From assembly GCA_008682415.1 (NCBI GenBank), contig VANK01000005.1:402259-466258 (forward strand): a stretch of DNA of 64,000 nt, read 5' to 3'. The notes beneath the pieces were generated by a model that saw only the letters and a program-made list of their open reading frames with translations, was not told where the DNA came from and ran no database searches. A program made the translations under genes and the position numbers. Below are positions 27,653 to 36,338 of the stretch, one piece after another (within the stretch, counting starts at the first letter, position 1; the number at the start of each line of letters is the position of its first letter). The stretch comes from Acidobacteria bacterium AB60 (lineage in GTDB: Bacteria > Acidobacteriota > Terriglobia > Terriglobales > Acidobacteriaceae).

Positions 27653-28678
27653 TTAATCAAGTGAATCTTGCAAGCGAATCACGACTTTTCCGAAATGGCG
27701 AGCTGCTTTCAGATAGCGAAAGGCCTCGGCCGTCTGGCTCCACGGAAACGTGCGATCGAGTAACGGTCGCATTCTGTGCGATTCAATCGCCGCATTCATC
27801 GCTTCAAAAGCCGAGCGCGATCCGACAGGTATTCCTCGCACGGTCGCGCGCCGTTTAAGGATCAGCAACGGATTGAACTCGCCGCTTTTACCCCCGAGAT
27901 AGCCAATCACATTGACCTGTCCTCCCAACCGAATGGCCTGCAGAGATTTGGTAAATGTGCCCGGTCCGCCGAGTTCCATTGCATGATCGGCCCCCCGTCC
28001 TTGCGTAAGAGCGAGCACCTGGGTGTGCCACTCCGGCATTTGGAGATAGTTCACCACTGCGTCCGCGCCGAGTTCTCGAACCCGGTCGAGTTTTTCGTTG
28101 CTGCTCGAAAGAACGATGGTCCGCGCACCTGACATCTTCGCGAATTGCAGCGCAAAAAGGGCCACCCCTCCGGTTCCCTGAATCAAGACTGTTTCACCTG
28201 CTTTTAGCTGACCCCTGGTAATCAGTGCATACCAGGCCGTCAGAGCCGCACACGGCAACGTTGAAGCCTCATCGTCTGAGAGATTCTCAGGCACTCGAAC
28301 AAGCCCAGACTCTCGAAGAATCGCAAACTCTGCGAGCATTCCATCCAGTGGGCCCCCGAGAGATGAATCAAACGATGGCGTCTCCGGATCTCCGGCAATC
28401 CAGCCTTGCCAAAACGTCCCAGCGACTCGGTCTCCGAGACCGAACCGTGTGACGCTCTTGCCGACGGCCACCACCCAGCCCACACCGTCCGAAAGAGGAA
28501 TCAAAGGTAGTCGGTATTGCATCGCATAGGTGCCTTGTACGATCTCGAGGTCCCTATAATTCAAAGAAACCGCTGAGATGCGGACAACTACTTCATCGTC
28601 CTTTGGAACTGGATCAGGCCGCTGTGTCTGAACCAAATGCTTCAGCCCTGCTTGATCCTGCAGTTCGATGACTCGCAT
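27653..28678 (-). CDS. Zinc-free MDR alcohol dehydrogenase/quinone oxidoreductase-like
   Basis: 341 residues. GroES-like domain with SLNYRDLEIVQGTY and IPLSDGVGWVVAVG; coenzyme domain with GETVLIQGTGGVALFALQFAKM and NVIGYLGG; end RHFGKVVI. The early CGSD catalytic cysteine is replaced by NYRD, so catalytic zinc is probably absent. NAD(P)-dependent reduction of enones or quinones is likely. The TetR-type operator at 28897 lies 219 bp upstream in the divergent spacer and could serve this gene as well as the isomerase-like copy. Confidence 0.9.
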   Translation of the reverse strand: MRVIELQDQAGLKHLVQTQRPDPVPKDDEVVVRISAVSLNYRDLEIVQGTYAMQYRLPLIPLSDGVGWVVAVGKSVTRFGLGDRVAGTFWQGWIAGDPETPSFDSSLGGPLDGMLAEFAILRESGLVRVPENLSDDEASTLPCAALTAWYALITRGQLKAGETVLIQGTGGVALFALQFAKMSGARTIVLSSSNEKLDRVRELGADAVVNYLQMPEWHTQVLALTQGRGADHAMELGGPGTFTKSLQAIRLGGQVNVIGYLGGKSGEFNPLLILKRRATVRGIPVGSRSAFEAMNAAIESHRMRPLLDRTFPWSQTAEAFRYLKAARHFGKVVIRLQDSLD

Positions 28679-29059
28679 ATAGTACTCCCAGTTCCGTTAG
28701 CAATCTTTCACGCAGCTTTGGATGATCTTCGGAGGAGATCCGATTCAGTGATCCGCTGCAGAGGAATATCCCCGACTGGCATTCTCGAGTTGGTTCAATT
28801 CCGTTTTCTTTTTTGCATATTGATCACTCCCTGATAACACGTGTACCGACGCCGGATTTCAGTTGAATCTTTTCGCGAAATAAAAGTGCATCCATAAGAT
28901 TATCATTACAATCTCATAGAGCGTACGTTCTTACAACCTCTGTTTCCAAAGAAAAACACGACGGCACATTTGCAGAGAGGGCCCGGTGTTTGCGAATTGA
29001 GCGATCACCATCACCATTGACTCTCGGGATGATTTGCCCAAAGCAAGCGAGGTGAACTG
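28679..29059. other. Divergent spacer with operator copy and leader
   Basis: About 380 bp between the MDR gene and the damaged isomerase copy. From 28838 it is homologous to the region in front of the first copy (13962-14139), including the operator at 28897-28914. Confidence 0.55.
28897..28914. promoter_or_regulatory. TetR-type palindromic operator, site 4
   Basis: AGATTAT-CATT-ACAATCT: one mismatch from a perfect 7-4-7 palindrome. It is flanked by GTGCATCC exactly as site 1. Confidence 0.65.
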
Positions 29060-29401
29060 AGGACGACTCAGGCTCTACCTACCGCAGCCATACCCACAGG
29101 CCTTGAAGTGTTGGTCACTTTGACCCCAAAAACAAGGCGTAACCGACAGGTCATGGCGGTTCTGCCAGCGGAGATTCGGGCAACAGTGAAGCTGTGCCTC
29201 GACGGGAAGATCCGTCAGTGGTATTCGCGCGGAGATGGCGAAGGCGTTCTCTTCTTCCTTCAAGCTAAGACCGAAGACGAAGCGCGAGACATAACGGAAA
29301 CCCTGCCCCTTGCAAAGGAATACATGATGGACCATCAATACATTCCTGTCGGACCCCCCATGCCCCTTCGGATGTTGCTAGGTGCAGAAGCTCAACAATG
29401 A
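29060..29401 (+). pseudogene. Second muconolactone-isomerase-like gene, start codon lost
   Basis: Aligns with the gene at 14140, but the ATG position reads AGG (29060-29062) behind the same GAGGTGA. The frame is otherwise open and well conserved (VKLCLDGKIRQWYSRGDG, FFLQAKTEDEARDI, IPVGPPMPLRMLLG). Near residue 25 a one-base insertion is balanced by a four-base loss, changing a few residues. A GTG at 29108 could start a 97-residue product but lacks a ribosome site and would miss the first beta strand. Most likely a decaying paralogue. Confidence 0.7.
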
Positions 29402-29549
29402 CTCATTGGGCGAGACATAGGCAAAACAATCGACCGCCTGGCAGAAATAGAGATGGAGAATTCGTTATGCCTATTGCAGTAGGTTGCCTGGGAATCGACC
29501 TAGCCTCGCCGTGTACCTCGCTTTGCGGTTGTAACCGGATCGCAAGGCA

Positions 29550-30431
29550 GTGAAGGAGCTGAGAACGCTCATGAATTTGCGAATTCTCCGAACAGGCGCG
29601 TGGGTTATTCTCGTTGCAGCATTTACCTCACAGGTGTTGGCGCAGGACAACTCAAATCAGATTCGTCCAGGAGTGCAGCTGCCGTTCGACTTGCTATCGG
29701 ACTTCGGTGTCGTTGTCCATGGGAAGATCAACCAAGTAGATGGCTTGAGATTCCTTCTAGATACCGGCTCATCACATAGCGTGATTGACCGTAAGGTTGC
29801 GGAGAGCATGGGCCTGAATCGGTATCCGGCACACGTCTTCAATTTTGACCAAGCGCTGCCGATCGAGTGGGCCGATGGCGCCGAGCTCCGGGTGGGAGAA
29901 CTGGTGGCCACCAACATGCGCGTAATGGTGGCCCCACTGGCCGACATTTCGCAGTATGGAGCAAACGCCGACGGGATTCTTGGTCTGGACGTGCTCAGCC
30001 GGGCTCAGAAGGTTGTTATCGATTATTCCCGAAGGACAGTGTCGTTTGAGCTTGGCCAGGACTGCGGAAGCAGACCCTCGGCTGTGAAAGCTTTGTTGGT
30101 TACGCTGGCAATTCAGGGAGTTCCAATGCACTTGGTCGTGGATACTGGTCTGCACGACATCGTGCTCTATGCGGACCGGGTCAGGAGGTCCCTTCCTCAC
30201 CTGCATTTCGAGGGAAAGCCCACTAACGCAATGATTGGACGATTGCCGGCACGTGAATTCTATCTACGGGGCATCCAGTTATTCTGTCCAGAAGCTACGA
30301 CTTCGATTTTCCTGATTGAGAGCGCGGGCCGAGCCGAACCAACTGGAATCGATGGCTATCTTGGGACCGCTTCTCTTCACGCTACGCGACTCGAACTAGA
30401 CTTTGGAGCAAGGGTGCTTCGCTGGGAATAG
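29550..30431 (+). CDS. Secreted retropepsin-like aspartyl protease family protein
   Basis: 293 residues from GTG 29550; an ATG at 29571 places the signal peptide (MNLRILRTGAWVILVAAFT, cleaved near VLAQ) better, but both ribosome sites are poor. Two aspartic half-motifs are visible: LRFLLDTGSSHSVID near residue 70 and MHLVVDTGLHDIVLY near residue 195, with ADGILGLDVLSRAQKVVIDY between. Bacterial family members are periplasmic retropepsin-like proteases with two DTG lobes. It is alone on its transcript; substrate unknown. Confidence 0.85.
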   Translation: MKELRTLMNLRILRTGAWVILVAAFTSQVLAQDNSNQIRPGVQLPFDLLSDFGVVVHGKINQVDGLRFLLDTGSSHSVIDRKVAESMGLNRYPAHVFNFDQALPIEWADGAELRVGELVATNMRVMVAPLADISQYGANADGILGLDVLSRAQKVVIDYSRRTVSFELGQDCGSRPSAVKALLVTLAIQGVPMHLVVDTGLHDIVLYADRVRRSLPHLHFEGKPTNAMIGRLPAREFYLRGIQLFCPEATTSIFLIESAGRAEPTGIDGYLGTASLHATRLELDFGARVLRWE

Positions 30432-31331
30432 GTTTGGAAAAGCCAACGCTTGCTGGGCGCAGACGGCTTTTGGTACATGCCGGGAGTTTCGGTGATCTGC
30501 TCTTCGCCGGGAGACGTGAGGCTGACAGCAGAGATCAATTGTCGCTTCCCTGTTTTAAAGGGCCCGCTGTTCTCCCAGAGATCAACGGTTCTGAATCGCA
30601 GTGTGAGCAACTCCTTTGCGCGATCGCCGACCTCTGCCGAACTCTCGGCAATCTCGGACCCACGATCTCGTCGTCCCTTAAATGGTGGCATCCGGCAGCG
30701 TTAGGGCGTCGGAGCCGACAGCCCTTTTGCGCAGTTGCAGCAGGCCGGTATTCCGATTGCCAAACTCGACGAAATTGCGCGCCAACTGACTCATCTCTCA
30801 AAACCGTCGCGGAAAATGCTCGCACATGGGAAGGTGGTATGACGCAATGAACTTCGCCAGCAACACCGTTCGCACCGTCGCCCCACGTTGGTGGATTTTG
30901 TGCCCCTCTCGGGTGTGACGGTCTGGCAAAGCGGTCGCTTGAACTGGTCCAATCTACAACCATGTAGCTGGTCCTTTCTAACTGAGAACGCTTGTCGTAC
31001 TGTTGTTGTGCGGGGTTGGATTTGCATTTCGGCGCGTTACGCCCTGTCCTAGCTGAATCGCTATTGATATGGCAGCTAGTGTGAATGTGTTTCCACTTCA
31101 TGGTGCGAATCCTCATTTGAGCTCGCTGAGGTTACCCATGAGTTTCCTTTTCATATCCGCAACTGAGGTGGACACCACGGGCGATACGTTGCGCTCGATT
31201 TTGCCGAACTGAAGTTTAGTCGGCCGTGGACGAATAGTTCCGCGTCGCGATGGAGAGCGAGACTGCCAAATGCGGAATCTAACAATCACTTTCTCTCTTG
31301 GCTTTAGAATCGACGGGCAAAGGCGATCACC
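30432..31331. other. 900-bp stretch without a recognisable gene
   Basis: A 138-codon frame (30434-30850) and an opposing one exist but neither has a ribosome site or protein-like composition. Another plus frame around 30700-30840 reads AGIPIAKLDEIARQL, which looks coding, but has stops either side and may be a relic. Nothing else identified. Confidence 0.4.
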
Positions 31332-31898
31332 GTGAATAGAAGAGGGTTTCTTCAGCGATCTGCGGCGATTGCAGTAGCAATCAGTCAGGCGCCGATCATT
31401 AGCAGGGCGGTCCTAGGCGTGTCTGGGCCTTTGGGCGATGGTCGCAGGGACTTTGATTTTTTCATTGGGCGCTGGCGCGTAAATGCCAAGCGGCTCCGAC
31501 GCCATTTTGCTGGCGACCAAAATTGGGAGCCTGTATCGGGAGAGACCCGCGTCATTTCCATCCTTGACGGAGCAGGCAATCTAGATGAGGATCGGTTTCG
31601 ATGGTCAGGGCAGGTCTATGTTGGTGGGATGCTGCGGCTTTACGATGCTAAGAGACGGATGTGGACCACCTATGGATTGGATCGAGATAGCGGAGCGGTC
31701 CAGCCGCCACAAACCGGCCATTTCATGGGGGAACGCGGTGAGTTTTTCGGTGATGACCAAGAAGATGGAAACCCAATTCGTGTGCGTCATCTATATTTCA
31801 ATATCTCGCCTCGCTCATGCCGTTGGGAGCAGGCATTCTCGGTTGACCAGGAAGAGAGCTGGGTAACCAACTGGATCATCGATTTCACGCGCGTGTAA
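31332..31898 (+). CDS. Secreted DUF1579-like lipocalin-fold protein with Tat-type signal
   Basis: 188 residues. The start MNRRGFLQRSAAIAVAIS carries a twin-arginine motif RRGFLQ and a short hydrophobic region. The mature protein has DFDFFIGRWRVNAKRL, SGETRVISILDGAGNLDE and LRLYDAKRRMWTTYGLD, the pattern of small beta-barrel proteins (DUF1579 and relatives) common in Acidobacteria and Bacteroidetes. The GxW signature near the N-terminus matches the lipocalin-like fold. Probably periplasmic; ligand unknown. Both flanking regions are non-coding. Confidence 0.75.
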   Translation: MNRRGFLQRSAAIAVAISQAPIISRAVLGVSGPLGDGRRDFDFFIGRWRVNAKRLRRHFAGDQNWEPVSGETRVISILDGAGNLDEDRFRWSGQVYVGGMLRLYDAKRRMWTTYGLDRDSGAVQPPQTGHFMGERGEFFGDDQEDGNPIRVRHLYFNISPRSCRWEQAFSVDQEESWVTNWIIDFTRV

Positions 31899-32340
31899 TT
31901 GATGATCCCGATCGGATAGAGCACATACGGCGGCCGCACACTGTCACTCGACCTTGGCCACCTCTGGGTTCAGAAGGATGAGATCGGCGCAAGTTGTGGA
32001 GTGTGGTCCTCATTCACCGAGCTGATGAGTGCGAATGCAGAGAAAACAGTTGGTGCTCTTCACTATGCTTGTGTACCCGCTCCTGTCAAGGATTATCACT
32101 TCGGCTTCGCCTGAAACGCGATGCTGGAGCCCTACTACGAGCCAGCGCGATCTCCTCATCCTTGTCCGGTATCAGGTAGGATCCAGAGGAGCCATGGCCG
32201 CCAAGGCTTGTCGGAGAATCGGCAAGCAGGAGGAGCAGAGCGAATGATTGCAGAGTCGCACGGGTCCCCGCACGTTCCGCATTGGTCAAATCAGCCTCGA
32301 TGAATGCATGAGGAGGCGAAGAGATAAGCAGCTAGGCGTC
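31899..32340. other. Intergenic region, nothing recognised
   Basis: About 440 bp between two convergent genes, with no protein-like frame, no strong hairpin and no repeat found by eye. Confidence 0.35.
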
Positions 32341-32727
32341 TCAGTTACTCCGTATGCTGATGCGATTGCCGTCCGGGTCGAGCGCCGTGACATAGATTCC
32401 GTAGTGCATGTGGGCGGAACGTGTTTCCTCAAAACGGACGCCTTTGGCTTTGAGGGCAGTGAACGCAGCCTCAACATCCGAGCTCTCGATGAAGATAGCT
32501 CCAGGCAGGTAGCCGGGCGCGTGTGCTGAAATCCCCTTACTCCCGGGCCACAGAACAACCTGCAATGGCTGGTCTTTAAGGCCTACTACGAGGAACCGCG
32601 GCCCGCCAGGTATTGGATTGTCTCCCCGCAACTCGAAGCCAAGCTTGTTTGTGTAGAAATCCAAAGCTCTGTCCTGGTCCGTTACGAACAAGACAACATA
32701 GCTGATTCTGTCGAGTGCATTTTGCAC
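32341..32727 (-). CDS. VOC family (glyoxalase/bleomycin resistance-like) protein
   Basis: 128 residues forming two beta-alpha-beta-beta-beta modules: ISYVVLFVTDQDRALDFYTNKLGF and the second half from LPGAIFIESSDVEAAFTALKAKGV to YVTALDPDGNRISIR. Metal ligands of the glyoxalase-type site are only partly conserved (an E in the first module is not obvious), so it may be a binding or resistance protein rather than an enzyme. No operon partners. Confidence 0.88.
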   Translation of the reverse strand: MQNALDRISYVVLFVTDQDRALDFYTNKLGFELRGDNPIPGGPRFLVVGLKDQPLQVVLWPGSKGISAHAPGYLPGAIFIESSDVEAAFTALKAKGVRFEETRSAHMHYGIYVTALDPDGNRISIRSN

Positions 32728-33350
32728 AGTAACCCCCTGATCAGATCACTTAAGTAGATTCATCCACTAACCTGTTGACGAAGCTCCAATGGTAGATGTG
32801 ACCGACGGCAAAGAATGGCGAGGCAGATTATCACATCGGTACGTGTTCTTTCGCCATTCATGTTCTTTGAAAAGCCATCTGCCATTCTCCGGCCGTTCGA
32901 AGGACTCTGCGATCGCCGATTGAAGTCATCCAAAGAGTGCACTCCACCGCTGGGTATTCGGAACTCGGCAGGTTCTGAAACTCAGATCCTCTCACAGAGG
33001 CGGAGAGAAGAAATATCGATAGATATAGCTCTTGATTGGGGCGCCTTTCATCAACAGATCCAAATTGTGGTGTTCAAACTGCTCTTGGCGGTAGCCCGTC
33101 GGAGATAGCTGCTGCTCATCCAACGGCTACATCGCTTCGATGGACATCGAATGAGAATCCGATGATGTATGAGAAGGAGAGGATTCAATACAAGTTCAAG
33201 TGCTTCTGCGAATTACCCACTTGGCAATGTCGCTGGATTAAGGCGAAGGCGACTCCCCGAAGTGCACTCATCCTGCAGAGTGGGATACGCCTCGATGCCT
33301 CTGCGGTTTACTGGAGCGCTATGGCAATTGCAACCGTTCGAGACAGAAGC
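32728..33350. other. Intergenic region, nothing recognised
   Basis: About 620 bp. Several short frames overlap but none has similarity or a ribosome site. It could contain promoter elements for the minus-strand VOC gene. I see no repeats. Confidence 0.35.
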
Positions 33351-34355
33351 TCACTGGTAAAAGTGCGGCGGCTGCAATGCATGGACCGCTTGTTCCGCGT
33401 CGTGCCCATAGAAAGCACGAAGGGCCGGGATTTGCTCCTGAGTTGCAGCGAGTCGACGCGCCGCCGCATACGCATCCCCGATGTTCGCTGAATTACCGCT
33501 GGGAATACCATCGCGGAAGGCGCGGCGAGTTTGTACCACGTCCCCGGTCAGAATCATCGGCCCTTGTTGCAGGTTCAGGAGAAGCGAAAGGTGACCCGGG
33601 GTGTGCCCGCGTGAGTCGATGAGATAGATCGACCGATCTCCGAAAAGGTCGACCGCACGTCCCAGAGGATCGAGGCTGGGAGCGCGATCGAAGTCCACTT
33701 CCAACAGCCGCGCCACGTGAGCACAATGCGCTTGCTTGTACGCATGCAGCAATGACATTGGTTGCGCGATTGCGTCGCGCTCACCCTTGCCGATCAGGAC
33801 GGTAACAGGCCCGAGGGCGGGAAGCCCTCCCGTGTGATCCGCGTGACCGTGTGAGAGGATCACATATTTGAGGGCGGATCGCGAAACGCCGAGCCGGTTC
33901 ATCTGCGAAATGAGGTCTTGGCCTGCATGCACCCGGGTTTTCACAAGTGGTTTGGTCCACCATCCCAGATCGCCGTTGGATGACCGGACGAACGCAGGCC
34001 CAAATCCCGTATCGAAGAGAAGGAATCCTTCTCTCGGGTGATAGATCAAATATGCTATCGCAGGCACAAATTGTTTGTGCAGTTCCTCTGGATGGACCGT
34101 AGCGTTTTTAGGGTCAAGCATTGCTTCTCCCCCTACCTGGATGTCTCCCGTGTATGAGGCATAGACCTTCAATCCTTCATAAGGCCTCTGTATCAGGCGT
34201 GCAACCGATCCGGGGTTGGCCGCCGGCATCGCGGGCACGAACGCCTGTGCGGTCGGAACATCGGTTTCGACAATCTCGTAGATGACGAAGAGCAGGAATG
34301 CGCTGAGACTCCACCACAACCACCCTCTCCTGATACCCGAATGGAAAAGCATCAT
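33351..34355 (-). CDS. Membrane-anchored MBL-fold hydrolase, lactonase-like
   Basis: 334 residues. An N-terminal uncleaved signal/anchor (GWLWWSLSAFLLFVIYEIV) is followed by a metallo-beta-lactamase fold with a complete metal set: ILSHGHADHTGGLPALG (HxHxDH), a later His in DSRGHTPGHLSLL and Asp in ILTGDVVQ. The overall pattern resembles quorum-quenching lactonases and similar exported hydrolases. It is the last gene of a TetR-MBL-MBL transcript, 48 bp after the previous gene. Active site on the periplasmic side; substrate unproven. Confidence 0.88.
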   Translation of the reverse strand: MMLFHSGIRRGWLWWSLSAFLLFVIYEIVETDVPTAQAFVPAMPAANPGSVARLIQRPYEGLKVYASYTGDIQVGGEAMLDPKNATVHPEELHKQFVPAIAYLIYHPREGFLLFDTGFGPAFVRSSNGDLGWWTKPLVKTRVHAGQDLISQMNRLGVSRSALKYVILSHGHADHTGGLPALGPVTVLIGKGERDAIAQPMSLLHAYKQAHCAHVARLLEVDFDRAPSLDPLGRAVDLFGDRSIYLIDSRGHTPGHLSLLLNLQQGPMILTGDVVQTRRAFRDGIPSGNSANIGDAYAAARRLAATQEQIPALRAFYGHDAEQAVHALQPPHFYQ

Positions 34356-34403
34356 GAGAGCCGCTCCTCGTTATCGGCTGGCAATACATCGCAAATTGAA
34401 GAC

Positions 34404-35373
34404 TTACCGGATACAGCCTGATGTAGATCCAAATGCCGCCTTCCAGGCGCTGCGATCGTGGGCAGGAACAATGAGCAGGGCCGGATCAAGAGAGTGAAGC
34501 TGAGCGAGCTTGGCGACGGTGATATCCGCCTGGCGCGAATAATTGTCCGTCGTCGCCATAAGGAGGCTCTTTGGGAGCCTCCGATACGTTCACGGCATCA
34601 CCCACGTGAAAGATCCGTTGTGCTGGGGAGAGATTTATGAACGTGCCTACGCTTCCCGGCGTGTGGCCAGGGAGTTTCACAACAACTACGGATCCGTCCC
34701 CGAACAGGTCGGCACTTTCGTCAAAAGTCTCATACGGCTTTGGCTGAAAATCGAGCAGATGAGCGCGTGTTTGGATCTCCCGAGCATGCTCCGGAACGAC
34801 TTGTATCGTTCGGGTGTCGCGATGCTTTTTAGCGAAATCGAGTTCTTCAGGCGACAAAAGAACGGGTACGTCGTGGAGATCCATCACCCCGCCCGCATGG
34901 TCCATATGAACATGTGATGGAAGCACCGCGGATAGCGTTGATGGGTCAATGCCGCTGCTTCGCAGGACGTCAGGAGCACGGTGCGCTGCGCTTTTCCCCC
35001 CTGTCAGAATTTCAAAGTGCAGATGGCTCAAGAAGGGGTAATCGGCGATCTCGTCTTGAAAGTGGCTGCTGTTCCCGACATCGATCAAGACGCTGCCCTT
35101 CGGATGACGGATAAGCAATCCCGAGGCAGTTAGTTCCCACGTATGAAGGCGAGTGAAACCTGCGGTCGCCGCCTGCCCCGGAGCGGTATCGTGGTCAAAT
35201 TCGATCCAGCAGGCGCTTATCGCGGGAAGCCCCTCGAAGGACGGTTTAATAAATGCATGATCCGGCGCAGGTGGAAGTGGGCGATTGCGAAGCAACGTAA
35301 CAACGAAGGCTATCGCCACGAGTGCGCCGAGCGCAACCAAGCCGACGCGAAACAGGGCCACAAGTCTCTTCAC
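34404..35373 (-). pseudogene. MBL-fold hydrolase with signal anchor, frameshifted near its C-terminus
   Basis: The start GTG at 35373 overlaps the TetR stop by GTGA, a translational-coupling arrangement. N-terminal anchor LFRVGLVALGALVAIAFVV, then an MBL core with LPSHVHMDHAGGVMD (HxHxDH), VKLPGHTPGSVGTF and HVGDAVNV. In the first frame the protein derails after SEAP into a tail ending at 34486. In the next frame the family C-terminus is perfect (SLLMATTDNYSRQADITVAK, DPALLIVPAHDRSAW) and ends at 34404. One extra A in the AAA (minus strand) at 34570-34572 explains it. The site lies in the loop of an 8-bp GGAGGCTC/GAGCCTCC hairpin. Confidence 0.85.
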
Positions 35374-35951
35374 TGAATTCCTTCCTGTTCTAAATGCCGC
35401 TTGATCTCCCGGAGCGCACTCAGGAGGGGCTTTGAATTCCGTCTCGCTTTCGCCAGCACAAGAGCTCCTTCGAACTGAACGAGGATGAACTCGGCAATCT
35501 CGTCAGCGCGCTTTGCCTTCAGGCCAGCTCGCATGACACACTCCTGAATAACTGACTGCCATTGCTGAAATGCTTGCTCAACTGCATCGATCACTCTCGG
35601 CGCGTCCGGCGACTCAGATGCGACCGTCCCGACGGGACAGCCCGAGCGGTAATTTGACTTTTCCAATTCGGCGAGGACCATCAGAAAGACGTTCTGCACA
35701 CCGTCAACAAAAGCTGGGCTGTTCGATAGTGCTGAGCGGATCGCGGCACAGGTATGATCTGCTGCCGCCCTTAAGGCAAGTGAAGCCACTTCTTCCTTGC
35801 CTCCGGGAAAATGGAAATAGAGAGACCCCTTGGGAGCACCGCTCTCAGCAACAATTTCGTTCATCCCTGTTGCTGCATAGCCCCTCTCTCTAAGGAGACG
35901 AGCAGTGGTTTCGAGGAACTTCTCGCGACTGGTAGATTTCTTCATCACCAA
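35370..35951 (-). CDS. TetR family regulator, LmrA/YxaF-like
   Basis: 193 residues. HTH part: SREKFLETTARLLRERGYAAT, MNEIVAESGAPKGSLYFHFPGGKEEVASLAL, the GAPKGSLYFHFPGGKEE string being typical of the LmrA/YxaF/QdoR group. The ligand-binding part includes SGCPVGTVASESPDAP. It is first in a transcript with two exported MBL-fold hydrolases and overlaps the next start by GTGA. A palindrome between its own -35 and -10 boxes strongly suggests autorepression and thus control of both hydrolases by a small ligand. Confidence 0.92.
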   Translation of the reverse strand: MVMKKSTSREKFLETTARLLRERGYAATGMNEIVAESGAPKGSLYFHFPGGKEEVASLALRAAADHTCAAIRSALSNSPAFVDGVQNVFLMVLAELEKSNYRSGCPVGTVASESPDAPRVIDAVEQAFQQWQSVIQECVMRAGLKAKRADEIAEFILVQFEGALVLAKARRNSKPLLSALREIKRHLEQEGIQ

Positions 35952-35954
35952 AGT

Positions 35955-35983
35955 ACTATATAGACTGGTCTATTTATTGTCAA
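35955..35983 (-). promoter_or_regulatory. Sigma70-type promoter with embedded operator for the tetR-MBL operon
   Basis: On the minus strand TTGACA (35978-35983), 17-bp spacer, TATAGT (35955-35960). The spacer is almost filled by the perfect palindrome ATAGAC-CA-GTCTAT (35960-35973), so a bound TetR would exclude RNA polymerase. The half site AGAC(C) is like those of LmrA/QdoR-type repressors. Confidence 0.8.
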
Positions 35984-36091
35984 CGATGCTCTTTTACGAA
36001 TGCATTTCTCACGTCCGCAGGAAAGCAAGCAGACAGTCGGAGTTGGCAATCGTATGATCAAGCAACTCAGGGTCGTGAGGAAGGCAGCGTT

Positions 36092-36121
36092 GACACCGAC
36101 TTAGCGAACGTTCTAGCCTAG
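36092..36121 (+). promoter_or_regulatory. Putative sigma70-type promoter of the cysteine operon leader
   Basis: TTGACA at 36092-36097, 18-bp spacer, TAGCCT at 36116-36121 as a weaker -10. The predicted start near 36128 gives a ~210-nt leader before the peroxiredoxin gene. A small hairpin (TTGGGG/CCCCAA, 36132-36148) opens the transcript. Confidence 0.55.
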
Positions 36122-36160
36122 TAGTGTTATTGGGGTTTCGCCCCAAAACCATCTCGAAAT

Positions 36161-36238
36161 GATCCAGTCCTTGCCAACCCGCTCTTGTTGTTGCTGCTGT
36201 TTCAGCACGCTGCGGGTACGTGTCTTCGAGAACTGACG
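36161..36238 (+). CDS. Polycysteine leader peptide (attenuator), leader 1
   Basis: A 25-residue ORF, ATG to TGA, with five consecutive cysteine codons (TGT TGT TGC TGC TGT, codons 10-14, bases 36188-36202); the centre reads TRSCCCCCFST. No strong ribosome site is visible. It lies 24 nt upstream of a terminator-type hairpin and 100 nt upstream of the thiocarboxylate cysteine operon. Immediately after the Cys codons, GCGGGT (36214-36219) can pair with ACCCGC (36266-36271) in the 5' arm of that hairpin, which would make an antiterminator when a ribosome stalls for lack of Cys-tRNA. A random run of five Cys codons in exactly this position is very unlikely. Confidence 0.75.
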
Positions 36239-36261
36239 GTTCGTTTCATTCGTTTCTCATG

Positions 36262-36300
36262 ACCCACCCGCCACACCATGGCCGGTGGGTTTTTGATTTT
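36262..36300 (+). terminator. Intrinsic terminator-type hairpin in leader 1 (attenuator)
   Basis: Arms 36262-36272 (ACCCACCCGCC) and 36280-36290 (GGCCGGTGGGT) pair over 10 of 11 positions with a 7-base loop, followed by a T-rich run 36290-36300. It lies 38 bp before the peroxiredoxin start, so it can only act on its own downstream operon. Confidence 0.75.
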
Positions 36301-36338
36301 CCCGGCAAAAACTTGAAGTCCACCTTAGGAGGAAGCAA

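Larger units (their letters stand above)
28838..29456. repeat. Copy 2 of the duplicated operator-plus-gene module
   Basis: Direct repeat of 13962-14551, with an extra ~45 bp in the leader and small compensating indels in the gene. It includes the operator, the GAGGTGA ribosome site and the gene body. Confidence 0.8.

Noticed and set aside
30434..30850. 138-codon plus-strand frame after the aspartyl protease gene
   Set aside because: Composition is not protein-like and another frame in the same place looks more coding; no family recognised.
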